DNA of 64,000 nucleotides from Adineta ricciae (lineage: Eukaryota; Rotifera; Eurotatoria; Adinetida; Adinetidae): the NCBI GenBank assembly GCA_905250025.1, contig CAJNOJ010000208.1, positions 1 through 64,000 on the forward strand. Direction: 5' to 3'. The translations under genes were made by a program, and so were the position numbers. This document shows, piece by piece, positions 1 to 10,230 of the stretch. The notes beneath the pieces are model-generated. The model was not told where the DNA came from, made no database searches, and saw only the letters and a program-made list of their open reading frames with translations. How positions within the stretch are numbered: position 1 is the first letter of the stretch; each line of letters opens with the position of its first letter.

Positions 1-580
1 GAAGACCGTATTCATCAGTGGGATGCGATGCTAATTTTTGTAAAACAGATGTAGTAATTCCTGAACCGATGCCAACAATGATGACAGTCATGCCAAAATT
101 GTCTTCTAATTGACGAATACGAGCTTCAGCAGCTAGATCCGGTGATGAGGTAAATATAACCGTTACTCGCGAAATTTTTTCCCGGCAAGACGCATAACAT
201 GCTGCATTAACCGAGTCTAAAGCTGCACTAAGACTTGATGGATTTAATTGTGTCGCTGTATATTGCTTCAAATCAACACTCTTAGAAACAGTCGCGGCAG
301 AATTAGAGCCAAACGGCACGACTGTATCAACTAATGATGTAGATCCATAGAAGTAAACGCCAAAGTAAGGTGTCGAGCTTTGCGGTTGCAAATCAGTAAC
401 GATGTTCTTCACAGTAATCTTTATTTGCCCAAATTGTACTGGAGTTAACCTTGAAGTGTTCTCATCGACTAAGATAAACAAATCGATCGCTCGATTGTTC
501 ATTGGATTGTCATAGATTCGTAGTTGATTGGCTTGTATTCCACTAAGGAACAAGATTGCCAGTAAAAAATGAGTTAACAT
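1..580 (-). CDS. Secreted von Willebrand factor A domain protein, 3' part cut by window edge
   Basis: An open frame of at least 193 codons starts at the ATG at 580 and runs off the left edge without a stop. The first 17 or so residues are a signal peptide (MLTHFLLAILFLSGIQA). The rest has the alternating strands of a vWA fold: DLFILVDENTS near residue 34, a helix-rich middle, RVTVIFTSSPD near 135 and MTVIIVGIGSG near 163. vWA domains bind proteins or carbohydrates through a metal-binding MIDAS (DxSxS). Here the corresponding motif reads DENTS, so the first serine is an asparagine and metal binding may be altered. Two cysteines near residue 125 could pair. Function beyond extracellular adhesion or binding cannot be said, because the C-terminal part is outside the window. 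Confidence 0.75.
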   Translation of the reverse strand, partial: MLTHFLLAILFLSGIQANQLRIYDNPMNNRAIDLFILVDENTSRLTPVQFGQIKITVKNIVTDLQPQSSTPYFGVYFYGSTSLVDTVVPFGSNSAATVSKSVDLKQYTATQLNPSSLSAALDSVNAACYASCREKISRVTVIFTSSPDLAAEARIRQLEDNFGMTVIIVGIGSGITTSVLQKLASHPTDEYGL

Positions 581-2706
581 AGTCGTAGAGTCCGGCTTTC
601 GCTATTGTATGATTGCTAGTAATAGTTTTTGAATATCTACTTGAAGAATATTTACATCAACAACAGCTTTATATAGATAATTAAGAAGCGAAGTTTTTCT
701 TCTGCGAAAAACAAAGTGAAAATGATGATGTGACGTGTAATCATCTGAGAGAATCTGAATCTGGTATGTAAAATCGAGGTTTTCCACACGCAGTATATTC
801 TACGAAAATAAATGCTGAGTGAAATACGTCACCTGAAAACCACTAATATATTATTTTTCTCGCACATCGTCACTTCTATCGACTGACAGCTACCTATGAT
901 ATTTAATCAATTCGAAACAAGATACCACGCATTTTCTATTACAATATTAATGTGTAATTAATACACCAAAACTTATCTGTAAAATACTAATATGCATGAC
1001 CACATTGCCTACAAAACTGCATAATAGTCTGACTGCAGTACGGTGGAGGTGCAACGCTTCCCTAGACTTTGTAGATTGGTGATACTTCATGACTGATTAT
1101 ATTTGTCGCTTGTAATGGTGATCTAGTGACAGAAGCAAATATATGAAATTGAAAATTGTAAGGGTCAATGTATACTCACGTGATATAGAATTCTTCCGGG
1201 GGGGAAAAGCGGATCCTATGAAATTTTTGGATCCTCATCGGTCCTCATGGATTGTACTATCGTAGAAAGCGCGAATCCATATCAATTCTAAATGTGAGGA
1301 CCTGTGAGGATCCAAAGATTTCATAGGATCCGCTTGTTACCCCTTGGATGGAACTCTATATAGAAAATAACTGCGACTATTTTGAGCATCTACTAAAATC
1401 AACATACAAATATTATTCCTTTTTCATATTCTCTTTTCATGTTGGTAGAAGCTTTTTGTAGCTATAACTACTATAGATTTAATCTAGCAGGGTGCTAGAA
1501 ATAAATCCAAGATGAAGTTACTGTGTTTGTTATTGAGGACGAGAACTTATACTACATTTTGTCTTAAAAAACATTTAATATTCACGGCTTTATACAATTT
1601 GAAACATCAGGATCAGAACTTTTGGTACGCCCTAAGTATAACCGTTAAAGTTTTCGAAAAAAAACATCATCTAGGGTGGTCAGTCTCAGAAAAGCTTATA
1701 GAGATAATATGGAAAGTGCATCGTAAAAAAGACAAACCATAGTGCATTCGATAGCGATGAACGTGCTCTATCAAATGAACCATTAAAAAATTCGAGAAAT
1801 TTGCCTTTTAAGATGGAGGGTGCCTTAACAAGATGGGCCCGCTTGAGACATGACGCCAACGCTTTTCAAATGATTTGATATTCATCGAAATCCATTTTCA
1901 CTATTGTGTATAAACTGAGTTTATTTTAAATAAAGCTGAAAGTTCGCCTAAAAACGCCTGTGAACATAGAGTAGTGACGTAATAAAGGTTTTACTCTAAT
2001 ACGCACTTCGTTTAGAGTAAAGTACAATATTACGCTCTAAAGTAGTTACATCAATTATATTGAGAAACCTGACTTTTGGACAACTTTGATCCTGATCAAT
2101 CGTAACTAGACATATACATCAACATTGCGAAATAATCATAAGATTTCAATTGATATAATTGTGGGTATCTCGATACCAATCGATCAAGTTTTACGTATGC
2201 GCAAAGCATTTTCGCGACGATTTCACATGATTATAACTATGCAAAATTAGAGATATTTGAATTGCGTTATACTACGTTTTGCATTTGTGGCTCATGATGT
2301 GGGATGAGATTTGCTTCCATCCTATTTTTACAGTAGCAAAGCGCACTGATAGAAATAATTGCAATGTATTTTGTGCGATTGGACTGCAAGTAAAACGAAT
2401 TAACGATGACGACATCGACACGCATGGTGACACCCACATTGTCGAACAAAATAGTGATAACTGTAAGGTGATTTGGTTTGTTTTGGCAAGATTTTCATAC
2501 ACAAATATTCGTACGATTATGTTCTCCTCTTTTATATTCATGCACTAAGTATAAAAAAAAAGTCTAGAACATATCCTATAGAAAGATCGGAGTATATAAT
2601 AATGTTGAAATCATTCTCTCATCATAGTAAGAACGATAGAAAAGACATTTGCAAAACCGTATACTGTTTATATTCTTCATTTTACTTTTGTTTTCGTTAT
2701 CAGACG
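581..2706. other. Intergenic, 2.1 kb between divergent genes
   Basis: No convincing coding region was found. Small open frames (for example 1512-1742 +) have no family resemblance and an AT-rich random composition. The stretch holds the inverted repeat at 1184-1360 and presumably the promoters of the two divergent genes. A pyrimidine run ending in TTATCAG lies just before the ATG at 2707, so the downstream gene may have a 5' UTR intron. Confidence 0.5.
1184..1360. repeat. Fold-back inverted repeat (MITE-like), about 177 bp
   Basis: Two arms of about 65 bp (1184-1248 and 1294-1360) are imperfect reverse complements. Each contains AAGCGGATCCTATGAAAT followed by TTGGATCCTCA and GGTCCTCA on the corresponding strand. 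The arms are separated by about 45 bp. The outer ends read TATAGA and TCTATA, compatible with insertion at a TA, but a target duplication is not clear. There is no coding capacity, so the structure would be a non-autonomous fold-back element or a strong hairpin. Seen directly; the mobile-element interpretation is inference. Confidence 0.65.
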
Positions 2707-5700
2707 ATGTCTTCAGACAAAAATGATCAGACACAAATTGACTTCAACTCATATTGGGAATATTGCTCTCGACCGACAAGTAATCAGTCAGACGATAAAT
2801 TATTGTCTCAGGATTCAGATGTTGGTTCACAATGGTTCTCTGTGACATTACCACACATTCCTGCATCTGATCAGCGATATAATTACTGGTATCGAAAGCA
2901 CTTCGATTGGATCATACCTGATGAACGACATGAACAGCAGGTTTATCTTTTCTTTGACTCGTGCGATGACGAGGAACAGCAGTCGAATGCACCAAATATA
3001 ACCGGTAGTATTTGGTTAAATGATAAAGAAATTCTCTCGAGTTCGTCATTACAAGGAAAGTCAATTGAATTAACCAACCATTTAGTACAATCGAGTGAGG
3101 ATGGTAATACGTCAAGCAATATCCTCCTTGTTCATTCCATTGGTACAAGGTTAACTCTCAATGCTCGTCTCATTGTGTTTGGCACAATGATTTGGACTTC
3201 GGCACAATTGAAAACAGAAAGCAGAAGCGAACAAGACGCTGATGAATCGAATTCTGACGAAGAGAATAATAATGTTGACTACACAGTTCGCGTCGATGGT
3301 GCCGATAGACGTATCAGCGTTGTATTTTCAACTCCTAACGAAGACTATCAATCTTCACTGCCAACTTTTAATCGATTTCATGTCGTCGAAGAGGAAGAAC
3401 ACTTAGAAAATATCTCAATCGTACCTCGTCTTACAATTGTTATTCTAATTGTTGGGACAAGAGGTGACGTTCAACCATTTATTGCGTGAGTTTGTCAAAA
3501 TATCTGTTTATGAAGAAAAATGCTCCTCGTTTAGTCTTGGTAAAGAACTTCTAGCCGTTGGTCATCGTGTTCGATTAGCTACACACGAAGTATTTCGATC
3601 TTTTGTTCGTGAAAATGGTCTGGAATTCTATCCACTAGCTGGAAATCCAGCTGATCTAATGTCATTTATGGTGAAGAATGCAGGTATTATTCCTTCGATG
3701 AGCAGTATCGTGGCAGGTGATGTTGGAAAACATCGTCATATTCTTGCTGACATTCTGAAATCAACTTGGTTAGCTTGTACGGCTAACGATGATGAAACAT
3801 CATTACCATTTACTGCTGAAGCAATCATTGCTAATCCGCCATCGTTCGGTCATATACATTGTGCAGAAAAACTGCAAATTCCTCTCCATATGATGTTTAC
3901 GATGCCATGGTCTCCTACCACTTCTTTTCCGCATCCATTCTGCAACATCGATAGTTCGAGAGGTCCAACAGGAAAAATCAATTTCCATTCCTATCATGCT
4001 GTTGAGATGCTCGTAAATTTTTGATTAGAAAGGAGTATCTACTAATTACTATCAATTTCTTTTATATAATAGACATGGTCCGGCATGCGTGGTATTATCA
4101 ACCATTTCCGTAGGAAAATTCTAGGACTTTCTTCATTGCATGCACAGGAAGCGACAAGTTTACTTGTTGCTGAATCTGTGCCACATACGTACTGTTGGTC
4201 GCCAGCACTTGTTTCGAAACCACCAGACTGGCAGTCACATATAAATATTTCTGGTTTTTTCTTTCTTGATCTATGCACTACTTACACGAATCCACCGCAA
4301 GATCTACTCGATTTTCTTGGCATTGATAAAGACCGTCCCCAGGATGAACCGAAATTACCTGCGCCAATCTATATTGGCTTCGGCTCGATTACTGGACATG
4401 ATTCTCGACGCCTCCTTGATGTTGTTCTTGACGCTCTCGAACGAACTGGTCATCGTGCCGTCCTATCTGGTCTTGCTACAGATGCCGATCAAATGCCTAA
4501 GAACGTTTTTAAGATCGGAAGTGTTCCACACGATTGGCTTTTTCAATATGGTGAGTAAACTTGAATATTTAGCGGGTATTTCTATGGAGGTTTTCTAATA
4601 GTGTGGGCTGTTTGCCATCATGGTGGAGCAGGTACAACAGCAGCTGGTCTGCGTGCTGGTAAACCAACTATTGTTGTACCATTCTTTGGCGATCAATTCT
4701 TTTGGGGTAATGTTATCGAGAAGAGCGGAGCTGGTCCTAGTCCTCTGCCTGGAAGATCCATCACAGCGACGGCATTAGCTGAAGCGTTGGTGTTTGCAAG
4801 TCAACCTGCTGTACGGCAGTCAGTTGAACATATTCGTGATTGTATTTTGAAAGAAAATGGTTGTCAGGCAGCAGTTCGTTCATTTCATGCCAATCTGCCG
4901 CACGCTCTCCTGCGTAGCGATCTCGAATCAACGTTTGCCGCATGCTATAGAATCAATGGACTCAATATTCAAATATCACGTCCTGTTGCTCATGTTCTTC
5001 TTTCGGCAAACATTATAGATGCGTCACAACTTCATTCGCATCATACTTGCAGATGGCGAGCAAAAAGTGAACGAAAATCACACAAGCTTAGTGATGACTT
5101 TTCGGGCGATATCAAAAGATCACACTCGCGAACAACGGCTGATAACGATATCCATCTAGCATTAGTCAGTAACAGTAGCGCTAGAACTCTCGGATCAGAT
5201 AGTTATAATAATACAGAAAGTTCATCATTTCAGTCATCACTCTCGTTCCCGACAGTAAGTGATACATCCGACAGTGTATATTCATTGAGCAATAACGAAA
5301 GGTATGTTACCGGAAGGAGATTTACGATGATGAAAACACGATTTTTTTTGTTTTTAGTGAGACGAATGAAGATCAGGAATCTGATGACAATAAATTGAAA
5401 ACAAGTTTTTCATCAGCTGTATTGTCACTGTGTCATAAACGAAAATCGAATCTTCTCAAGTTTTTGAAACGATCACGATTTGGTCATCAGGAAAGTGAGG
5501 AACTTCGTGTCACTGCTGATGCTTTAATTGCTACAACAAAATGTGCGATACAGCCTGCAGTTTGTTCCATTTCAAAATCTCCAAACTGGTTTAGTACGAA
5601 TTCACCACAGCATACTTGCGTAAGCGCATTAATTCAGACGATTGAGACACAATCCTGTCCTAAAGATAAAGACTCAGAATTACCCTCAGCCATTATCCAG

Positions 5701-5898
5701 GCAGCAGTCGCGATATCAGGTTTCGAGCCAAAAACATGTGAACAAATCCTTCAAGAATTCGATCAAATGAAAACAAGACAACACCAAGTCTTGTCTCCTT
5801 CGCCCATATTTAAAAGACAGTCAAAGCATAAATTTCATTTTCGGCGACAACGCAGCCATTCCACTTCTGAACTCGAACAAACCGAAGAATGTTTTTGA
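2707..5898 (+). CDS. UDP-glucosyltransferase, sterol 3-beta-glucosyltransferase (UGT80/Atg26) type
   Basis: Five exons (2707-3485, 3535-4012, 4073-4550, 4602-5301, 5358-5898) join in frame to 991 aa; introns are 49, 60, 51 and 56 bp. The GT28-type N-terminal Rossmann motif (VGTRGDVQPFIALGKEL, around residue 250) is split by intron 1. The sugar-nucleotide signature HHGGAGTTAAGLRAGKPT followed by VPFFGDQFFWG lies around residues 585-615. Enzymes of this family transfer glucose from UDP-glucose to sterols or related lipids at membranes. The first 240 residues are acidic and unrecognised; they do not look like the PH/GRAM region of fungal Atg26. The last 300 or so are Ser-rich and basic, without a recognised domain. 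Acceptor specificity cannot be read from the sequence. The family is common in plants, fungi and bacteria, so lateral acquisition is possible but unproven. Confidence 0.88.
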
Positions 5899-6230
5899 TT
5901 GTTGTTCTTATCTTTCATTTTGGAAAAATATTCGTGCTGATAACAATATTAATCTGTTTATGATATGCTAACATATGTACATATAACTTTCTCTATTGTG
6001 TGCTAATGCATCCTGGATATTATACGTAATAATATAAACATTTCTATTTCAGTTGCCAGCTAGAAGTGGACTGTTTGAGTTTTATTAAGAAGTATTTTTA
6101 TACAAAAATCTTTATCATACATTAATTTAGTTGACAATCTCCTACGTGGGAAAAAACTATCTAGAGTCAACCAAAATTCATTCTTTTACGCATAGTTCAT
6201 ATGCTCACAAAACTTTAACCAAATTTCACA
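5899..6230. other. Intergenic, convergent gene ends
   Basis: This is the AT-rich interval between the 3' ends of two converging genes; nothing beyond likely 3' UTRs is visible. Confidence 0.5.
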
Positions 6231-7065
6231 TTAACCTTTTGGAGGTTTGGTGAGGCCTTTTGTGGAACGAAAAGTAGTTGTGGTAGTTGTTCCACCTTTT
6301 GTATAAAACGTTGACTGAGTACTTCTACAACAAGCACGGTTACTTGGACAGCACTGGTATGATGTAGTCGAAGATGTCGTCGGCGTTGTTGGTGGCGTTG
6401 TAGTCGTTGTTGGTGGTGTTGTAGTTGTACTACCACTTGTGCTGCTAGTACTACGTATGGTGGTAGATCTGGTGGCTTTGCTTCGCATCGTTGTTGTTGT
6501 TGTCGTGCTGCTGTCGGTAGTACTACTCGTACTCGCGCTGCTCCTGCTGGTAGTAGTAGTTCTGGTGGCTCTAGTTCGCACTGTTGTTGTTCTTGTTCTT
6601 GTCGTGCTGCTGCTACTGCCGCCGCCACCGCCGCCGCTAGTACTACTTGTGGTGATGGATCTGGTGATCTTGGTTTGCATTGTTGTTGACGTTGTCCATG
6701 ATGATTTTGTTCCTTTCCCTCCCGTCGTTGTGGTCGTACTTGCTGCTAAAGTAGTATCTGTGGCTAAATCACAAAAGAATTCACTTTAGCTTTGCTTTTC
6801 TCATCTTCTCATACATCTTTACCTTCGGAATCTTTCTTGACCATCGTTGGAATTAGAGCACCAACAGCAATCAACATACCAGCCACGCAAGCGCCAGCAA
6901 TAGCCAGTGCAATAAAACGTCGGTTTCTTGTCCAAAATCTAATTCACAAATGCATAGTTATGATTGCTGTGATATGAAAAAAGATAGAGCATACGTCGCA
7001 TGTGATCGTTTCGATTCAATAACACGAAGTTCTCTCATATCCATTCGCATTTGTCGTGCTGCGCG
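6230..7065 (-). repeat. 836-bp duplicated segment, copy A (partner 16197-17032)
   Basis: The reverse complement of this interval matches 16197-17032 almost base for base, including both introns, which are identical by eye. Similarity begins abruptly at CGCGCAGCACGACAAATGCG inside the first coding region and ends one base past the stop codon. The flanks on both sides are unrelated. Confidence 0.85.
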
Positions 7066-7101
7066 TTCAGACGCCATACTCGCTAATTCTCTACTCGCCA
7101 T
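6231..7101 (-). CDS. Ser/Thr-rich mucin-like single-pass membrane protein, copy A
   Basis: Three exons (6995-7101, 6823-6938, 6231-6763) give 251 aa; introns are 56 and 59 bp. A basic N-terminal cytoplasmic segment of about 40 residues (MASRELASMASERAARQMR) precedes one membrane span (IALAIAGACVAGMLIAVGAL). The long ectodomain is made of Thr/Ser/Arg low-complexity sequence, including a run of six Gly. It ends in a compact Cys cluster, YQCCPSNRACC, and a lysine-rich tail. This looks like a type II or III membrane mucin-like protein with O-glycosylation potential; no known family was recognised. A near-identical copy in the opposite orientation starts at 16087. The two differ in the first exon and in the lengths of the Gly and Ser/Thr runs. 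Confidence 0.7.
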
Positions 7102-7683
7102 CAGTCTTGTGATAAATAAACGCGAACTATTTCACTGAGTGGAATGAAAGTTTTTTTGAAATTATTTATTTGTAGACATATATCGACGTCATCAGCTTTT
7201 TAAACAAAACAATTAAAGGGAACGTCAGTTTGGAATTCGAACAACTCTCGATTTTTCTCTTTGTCCATACATACAATGCATTAGTATTGAAAAATATACA
7301 AAGGGTGTTTTGTTTTCGAAACTATTAATGATTTTTGTTATATTTTCAGCAACGCGGACGATTGCTGTTAATGCTAAAAGCAACAATTGAAAAGATTTGC
7401 GAAAATATTCAATGCACAAACATTTAAGAGGAACAAAATGTGTACTTTCAGTCCAGAGAAAATTTTACGCCGATGATGTTCATCAGAATACTAGTTAACG
7501 GGATAAGTTTATTTCTCTAAAAGATAACTCCTTTTCCAATCGAGCAAGTTAATCAAATACCAATACCAATTGTTCTCATATTCATTTATTATGAAGGAAA
7601 AGAAAAACATGTTTTCAATTTACTAAAAGCATCGCTTTTCGTTTTCTTTCTCTCGAAGAATAATAGTTTGCGCAAACTGCATG
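7102..7683. other. Intergenic
   Basis: AT-rich, with no supported gene. It lies between the 5' end of the mucin-like gene and the 3' end of the deiminase-like gene, so it should hold a promoter and a 3' UTR. Short open frames here look random. Confidence 0.45.
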
Positions 7684-8640
7684 TCACGACGTAGGCGGTG
7701 GTAAAATTTTCATTCGAATCGAATCTTTCACTTGCCAAGTTAGACATCGAATGCTCCCTCCCATCATGCAAACGTTCTCAGCCGGTACTGCGACGACAGA
7801 TTTGTCCGTATACGACTGAAATTGTTTCAACATTTCATCGTCATGTTTGCTATTGAACGTCGGCATATAAATGTAATGGTCAGTGACAATTGAATTGACA
7901 TAAACATTGCGAGCTGTAGTGAAATTTTTCCAGGTTTCATCGACAAAATAATTCGGAGTCTCGATAATTTCGACATTGGGAAATGAAGCTTTTAATTCAT
8001 TGATAATTTCCGAATTTAATGGTTCAGTTTCACTTGCAAATAAGATCCGATCATCAGTGGCCCACATAACCATTCCATCTGCATGTCCAGTTGTATCACC
8101 GGGCAATTGTTTGATAATGGCAATTTCATTCACACCAAGTATTTGTCGAAGTTTTTCTTTCGCACTAGCTTTTGTTAGCGACGGATTGTCTTGGAGGACA
8201 CGATCAGTGATAATCACTCGCGTTCCGGATGGATTATCGACGATATTTCCTGCATCGAGAATAATATCGGATTTTTCAGAAAAATGAATAGCATGTTTTG
8301 AACACCAACGAAGAAAACTGTTTTCAACATGAGTTGAATCCGACCGCTTTATATATGATGGTGCATATTTGAATTTGATTTGCCGAGCAGGTATTGCTGG
8401 AGAAAAGTCACGAATCCATATATCATCAATCTGCGCTTCGATTAACTTGTTTGGATCGATCTTTCCTTGGAAAGATGGAAGAGTATCCGTATCGGCAAGA
8501 ATGATCAAATCATCTTTTCCATCAGCAAATTTAGCAAAGTTTGTCATAAACTCGATGATATCCGCGAATTTCTCTGAATAATACTTGGATTTTATCGATG
8601 GTGCAGCTAACACCAGAAGAGTTTTTACTTTGCTTGCCAT
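7684..8640 (-). CDS. Agmatine deiminase / bacterial-type peptidyl-arginine deiminase family protein
   Basis: Single exon, 318 aa from the ATG at 8640; the frame is open four codons further but without an ATG. Family landmarks are in order: DDIWIRDFSP (Asp near residue 78), GHADGMVMW (catalytic His near 186) and GGSIRCLTWQ near the C terminus (catalytic Cys near 299). Members hydrolyse guanidinium groups, turning agmatine into N-carbamoylputrescine and ammonia, or deiminating peptidyl arginine. Length is slightly below the usual 340-370 aa for agmatine deiminases. No signal peptide is visible, so it is probably cytosolic. The family is mainly bacterial and plant, and the gene has no intron, so horizontal origin is plausible. 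Substrate is not certain. Confidence 0.85.
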   Translation of the reverse strand: MASKVKTLLVLAAPSIKSKYYSEKFADIIEFMTNFAKFADGKDDLIILADTDTLPSFQGKIDPNKLIEAQIDDIWIRDFSPAIPARQIKFKYAPSYIKRSDSTHVENSFLRWCSKHAIHFSEKSDIILDAGNIVDNPSGTRVIITDRVLQDNPSLTKASAKEKLRQILGVNEIAIIKQLPGDTTGHADGMVMWATDDRILFASETEPLNSEIINELKASFPNVEIIETPNYFVDETWKNFTTARNVYVNSIVTDHYIYMPTFNSKHDDEMLKQFQSYTDKSVVAVPAENVCMMGGSIRCLTWQVKDSIRMKILPPPTS

Positions 8641-9353
8641 GAACGTACTCAATAAAAGTCGAACGACACCTAACGATTCGAAATTTCTAATTGATTATGT
8701 GTCACTTGTGGGAGCTTATATTTTTCTGCATTTGCTTATATACTCGCATCATTAGTCATATATAGTTTATATCATTCGTTATTATATTATAGATCTTATA
8801 CAGACAAAAAATGAGTCGCTTTAGTTTGACTGATGTAAATTCCTGAGACAGAACGACAGCTATTCACTTAAAACGCGAAATAGCCAATGAAAAGGAAAGC
8901 CTCTGCGATGTACTGTCACATGTCGCTAGCATACGCGTACGTGTAACAATAGTTATGTTCATAAATTTAGGAAATATTTAAAATATTTTTATATGATAAG
9001 TTCATTGTCTCTTCCTCTGAAAAAAATCGATGTATGCCATTGTCAAAGCACTGTTCAGAACATCTGTTTTCAATGTATCTGAACGAAGTAAACTGTATAG
9101 GGTGGGTGTGGGTGATTGAGTATACTATGGAAAATGAAATAAGTCATCAGAAAATTGTGAAAAATTGAGCAACTATAGCAATAGTCCATCAGAAAAAGAC
9201 TACATGTATACCGAGCGCCACAAGCTTATTTTATTGGTGGAACGGCTTGTTGTGTGATTGGCGCATTGCTGTTGAATTGTCTCGAAACAGATGATTTTTC
9301 TATTCTATCTCGTCCTGACTGATTGAGCTATTGGGACAAATCGACAAAAAGTC
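8641..9353. other. Intergenic between divergent genes
   Basis: No gene is supported. The interval should carry two divergent promoters. It contains a short G-rich stretch, GTGGGTGTGGGTG, near 9102, which resembles two units of a TGTGGG telomere-type repeat but is too short to interpret. Confidence 0.4.
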
Positions 9354-10100
9354 ATGCCGAGCCCGGTGGTCCATGTTGGTTACGCATTAGGATTTGGAAC
9401 ATTGATTATGACGGCAACAAAAGGATCTTTTACTGCTAGTCATTGTCTACTCTTGGCTGTGAACAGTTTCTTCGGACCGGATATTGGGTCTTTTATCGGA
9501 TGGTGTCTATCGCTAACATTTCCGGCGCTGGCAAATACAGCTATGAGTTATATCCACGATAGCATTGGTTATATTATACTGATAGCACCTCTCATAGCAT
9601 TCTTATCTTCGAAATTATTGAAAAAATGCAGTCGTTGGTATGACGAGAACAATTCCAGTTTGATTTCATTAAATTTGAAAAATTGTTATTTATTATCGAT
9701 TGCTGGTTGTTTGTTACATTTCCAAATTGATCATATCTTTGAAGAGAATGGCCAAGATAAGTTCTATCAATGGATCCTATCAACTGGTTATTTTCAAAAG
9801 CCGACGCCACCATTTTTACCATTATCAGTCATTTTTGTTGGAGCGTGTACATTATCGTTATTTTTCGGATTTGCTTGGATTCATCTATCAACAAGAGAAA
9901 CCTTATCAGTCAGATTAAAATATACATTGATATTATTTGTATCTGTTGCAACTATTTATCTCACGTATTTAGTAGTTTCTCAAATTATTTTGAAAAAAAT
10001 TGCAGTTGTTGGGGAAGAAGCAGATTTGGGCGTATTGATTTTCTTAATAGTATTTCACATTTTACCTTTCATTCTCTGTTTGCTTTCTATGCAATATTGA
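9354..10100 (+). CDS. Multi-pass membrane protein with spaced His/Asp residues
   Basis: Single exon, 248 aa, with about six hydrophobic segments (for example IGYIILIAPLIAFLSS and LKYTLILFVSVATIYLTYLVV). Polar residues sit at places that could bind metal: His near residue 7, NSFFGPDIGSF with Asp near 43, HDSIGY near 68, and FQIDHIFEENG near 125. This spacing is reminiscent of bacterial YdjM-type membrane hydrolases (H, PD, H...H), but the match is weak. The CMAH-like gene starts 130 bp downstream on the same strand. No function is assigned. Confidence 0.6.
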   Translation: MPSPVVHVGYALGFGTLIMTATKGSFTASHCLLLAVNSFFGPDIGSFIGWCLSLTFPALANTAMSYIHDSIGYIILIAPLIAFLSSKLLKKCSRWYDENNSSLISLNLKNCYLLSIAGCLLHFQIDHIFEENGQDKFYQWILSTGYFQKPTPPFLPLSVIFVGACTLSLFFGFAWIHLSTRETLSVRLKYTLILFVSVATIYLTYLVVSQIILKKIAVVGEEADLGVLIFLIVFHILPFILCLLSMQY

Positions 10101-10230
10101 TCATTGTGATTTTTTATATGATAAGAAACACAAAGGAAATAGAATGTCACAGCTGTTGCATTTTTTTTCTTTTTCTTCTGCTCAAGAAAAAGTCAATGTC
10201 ATTCGATTCCGCGTCGTTCATTTCTAATAC

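Noticed and set aside
1512..1742. 76-codon open frame starting MKLLCLLLRT
   Set aside because: No domain, no signal-peptide cleavage pattern followed by a plausible mature protein, no splice partner; composition fits chance in AT-rich DNA.
6439..6789. Long Leu/Val-rich frame antisense to the mucin-like gene (also at 16473-16823)
   Set aside because: It is the complement of Thr/Ser/Arg repeat codons; trinucleotide repeats keep all frames open.
9101..9114. GTGGGTGTGGGTG resembling a TGTGGG telomere-type repeat
   Set aside because: Only about two units and no telomere-associated element nearby; likely coincidence.
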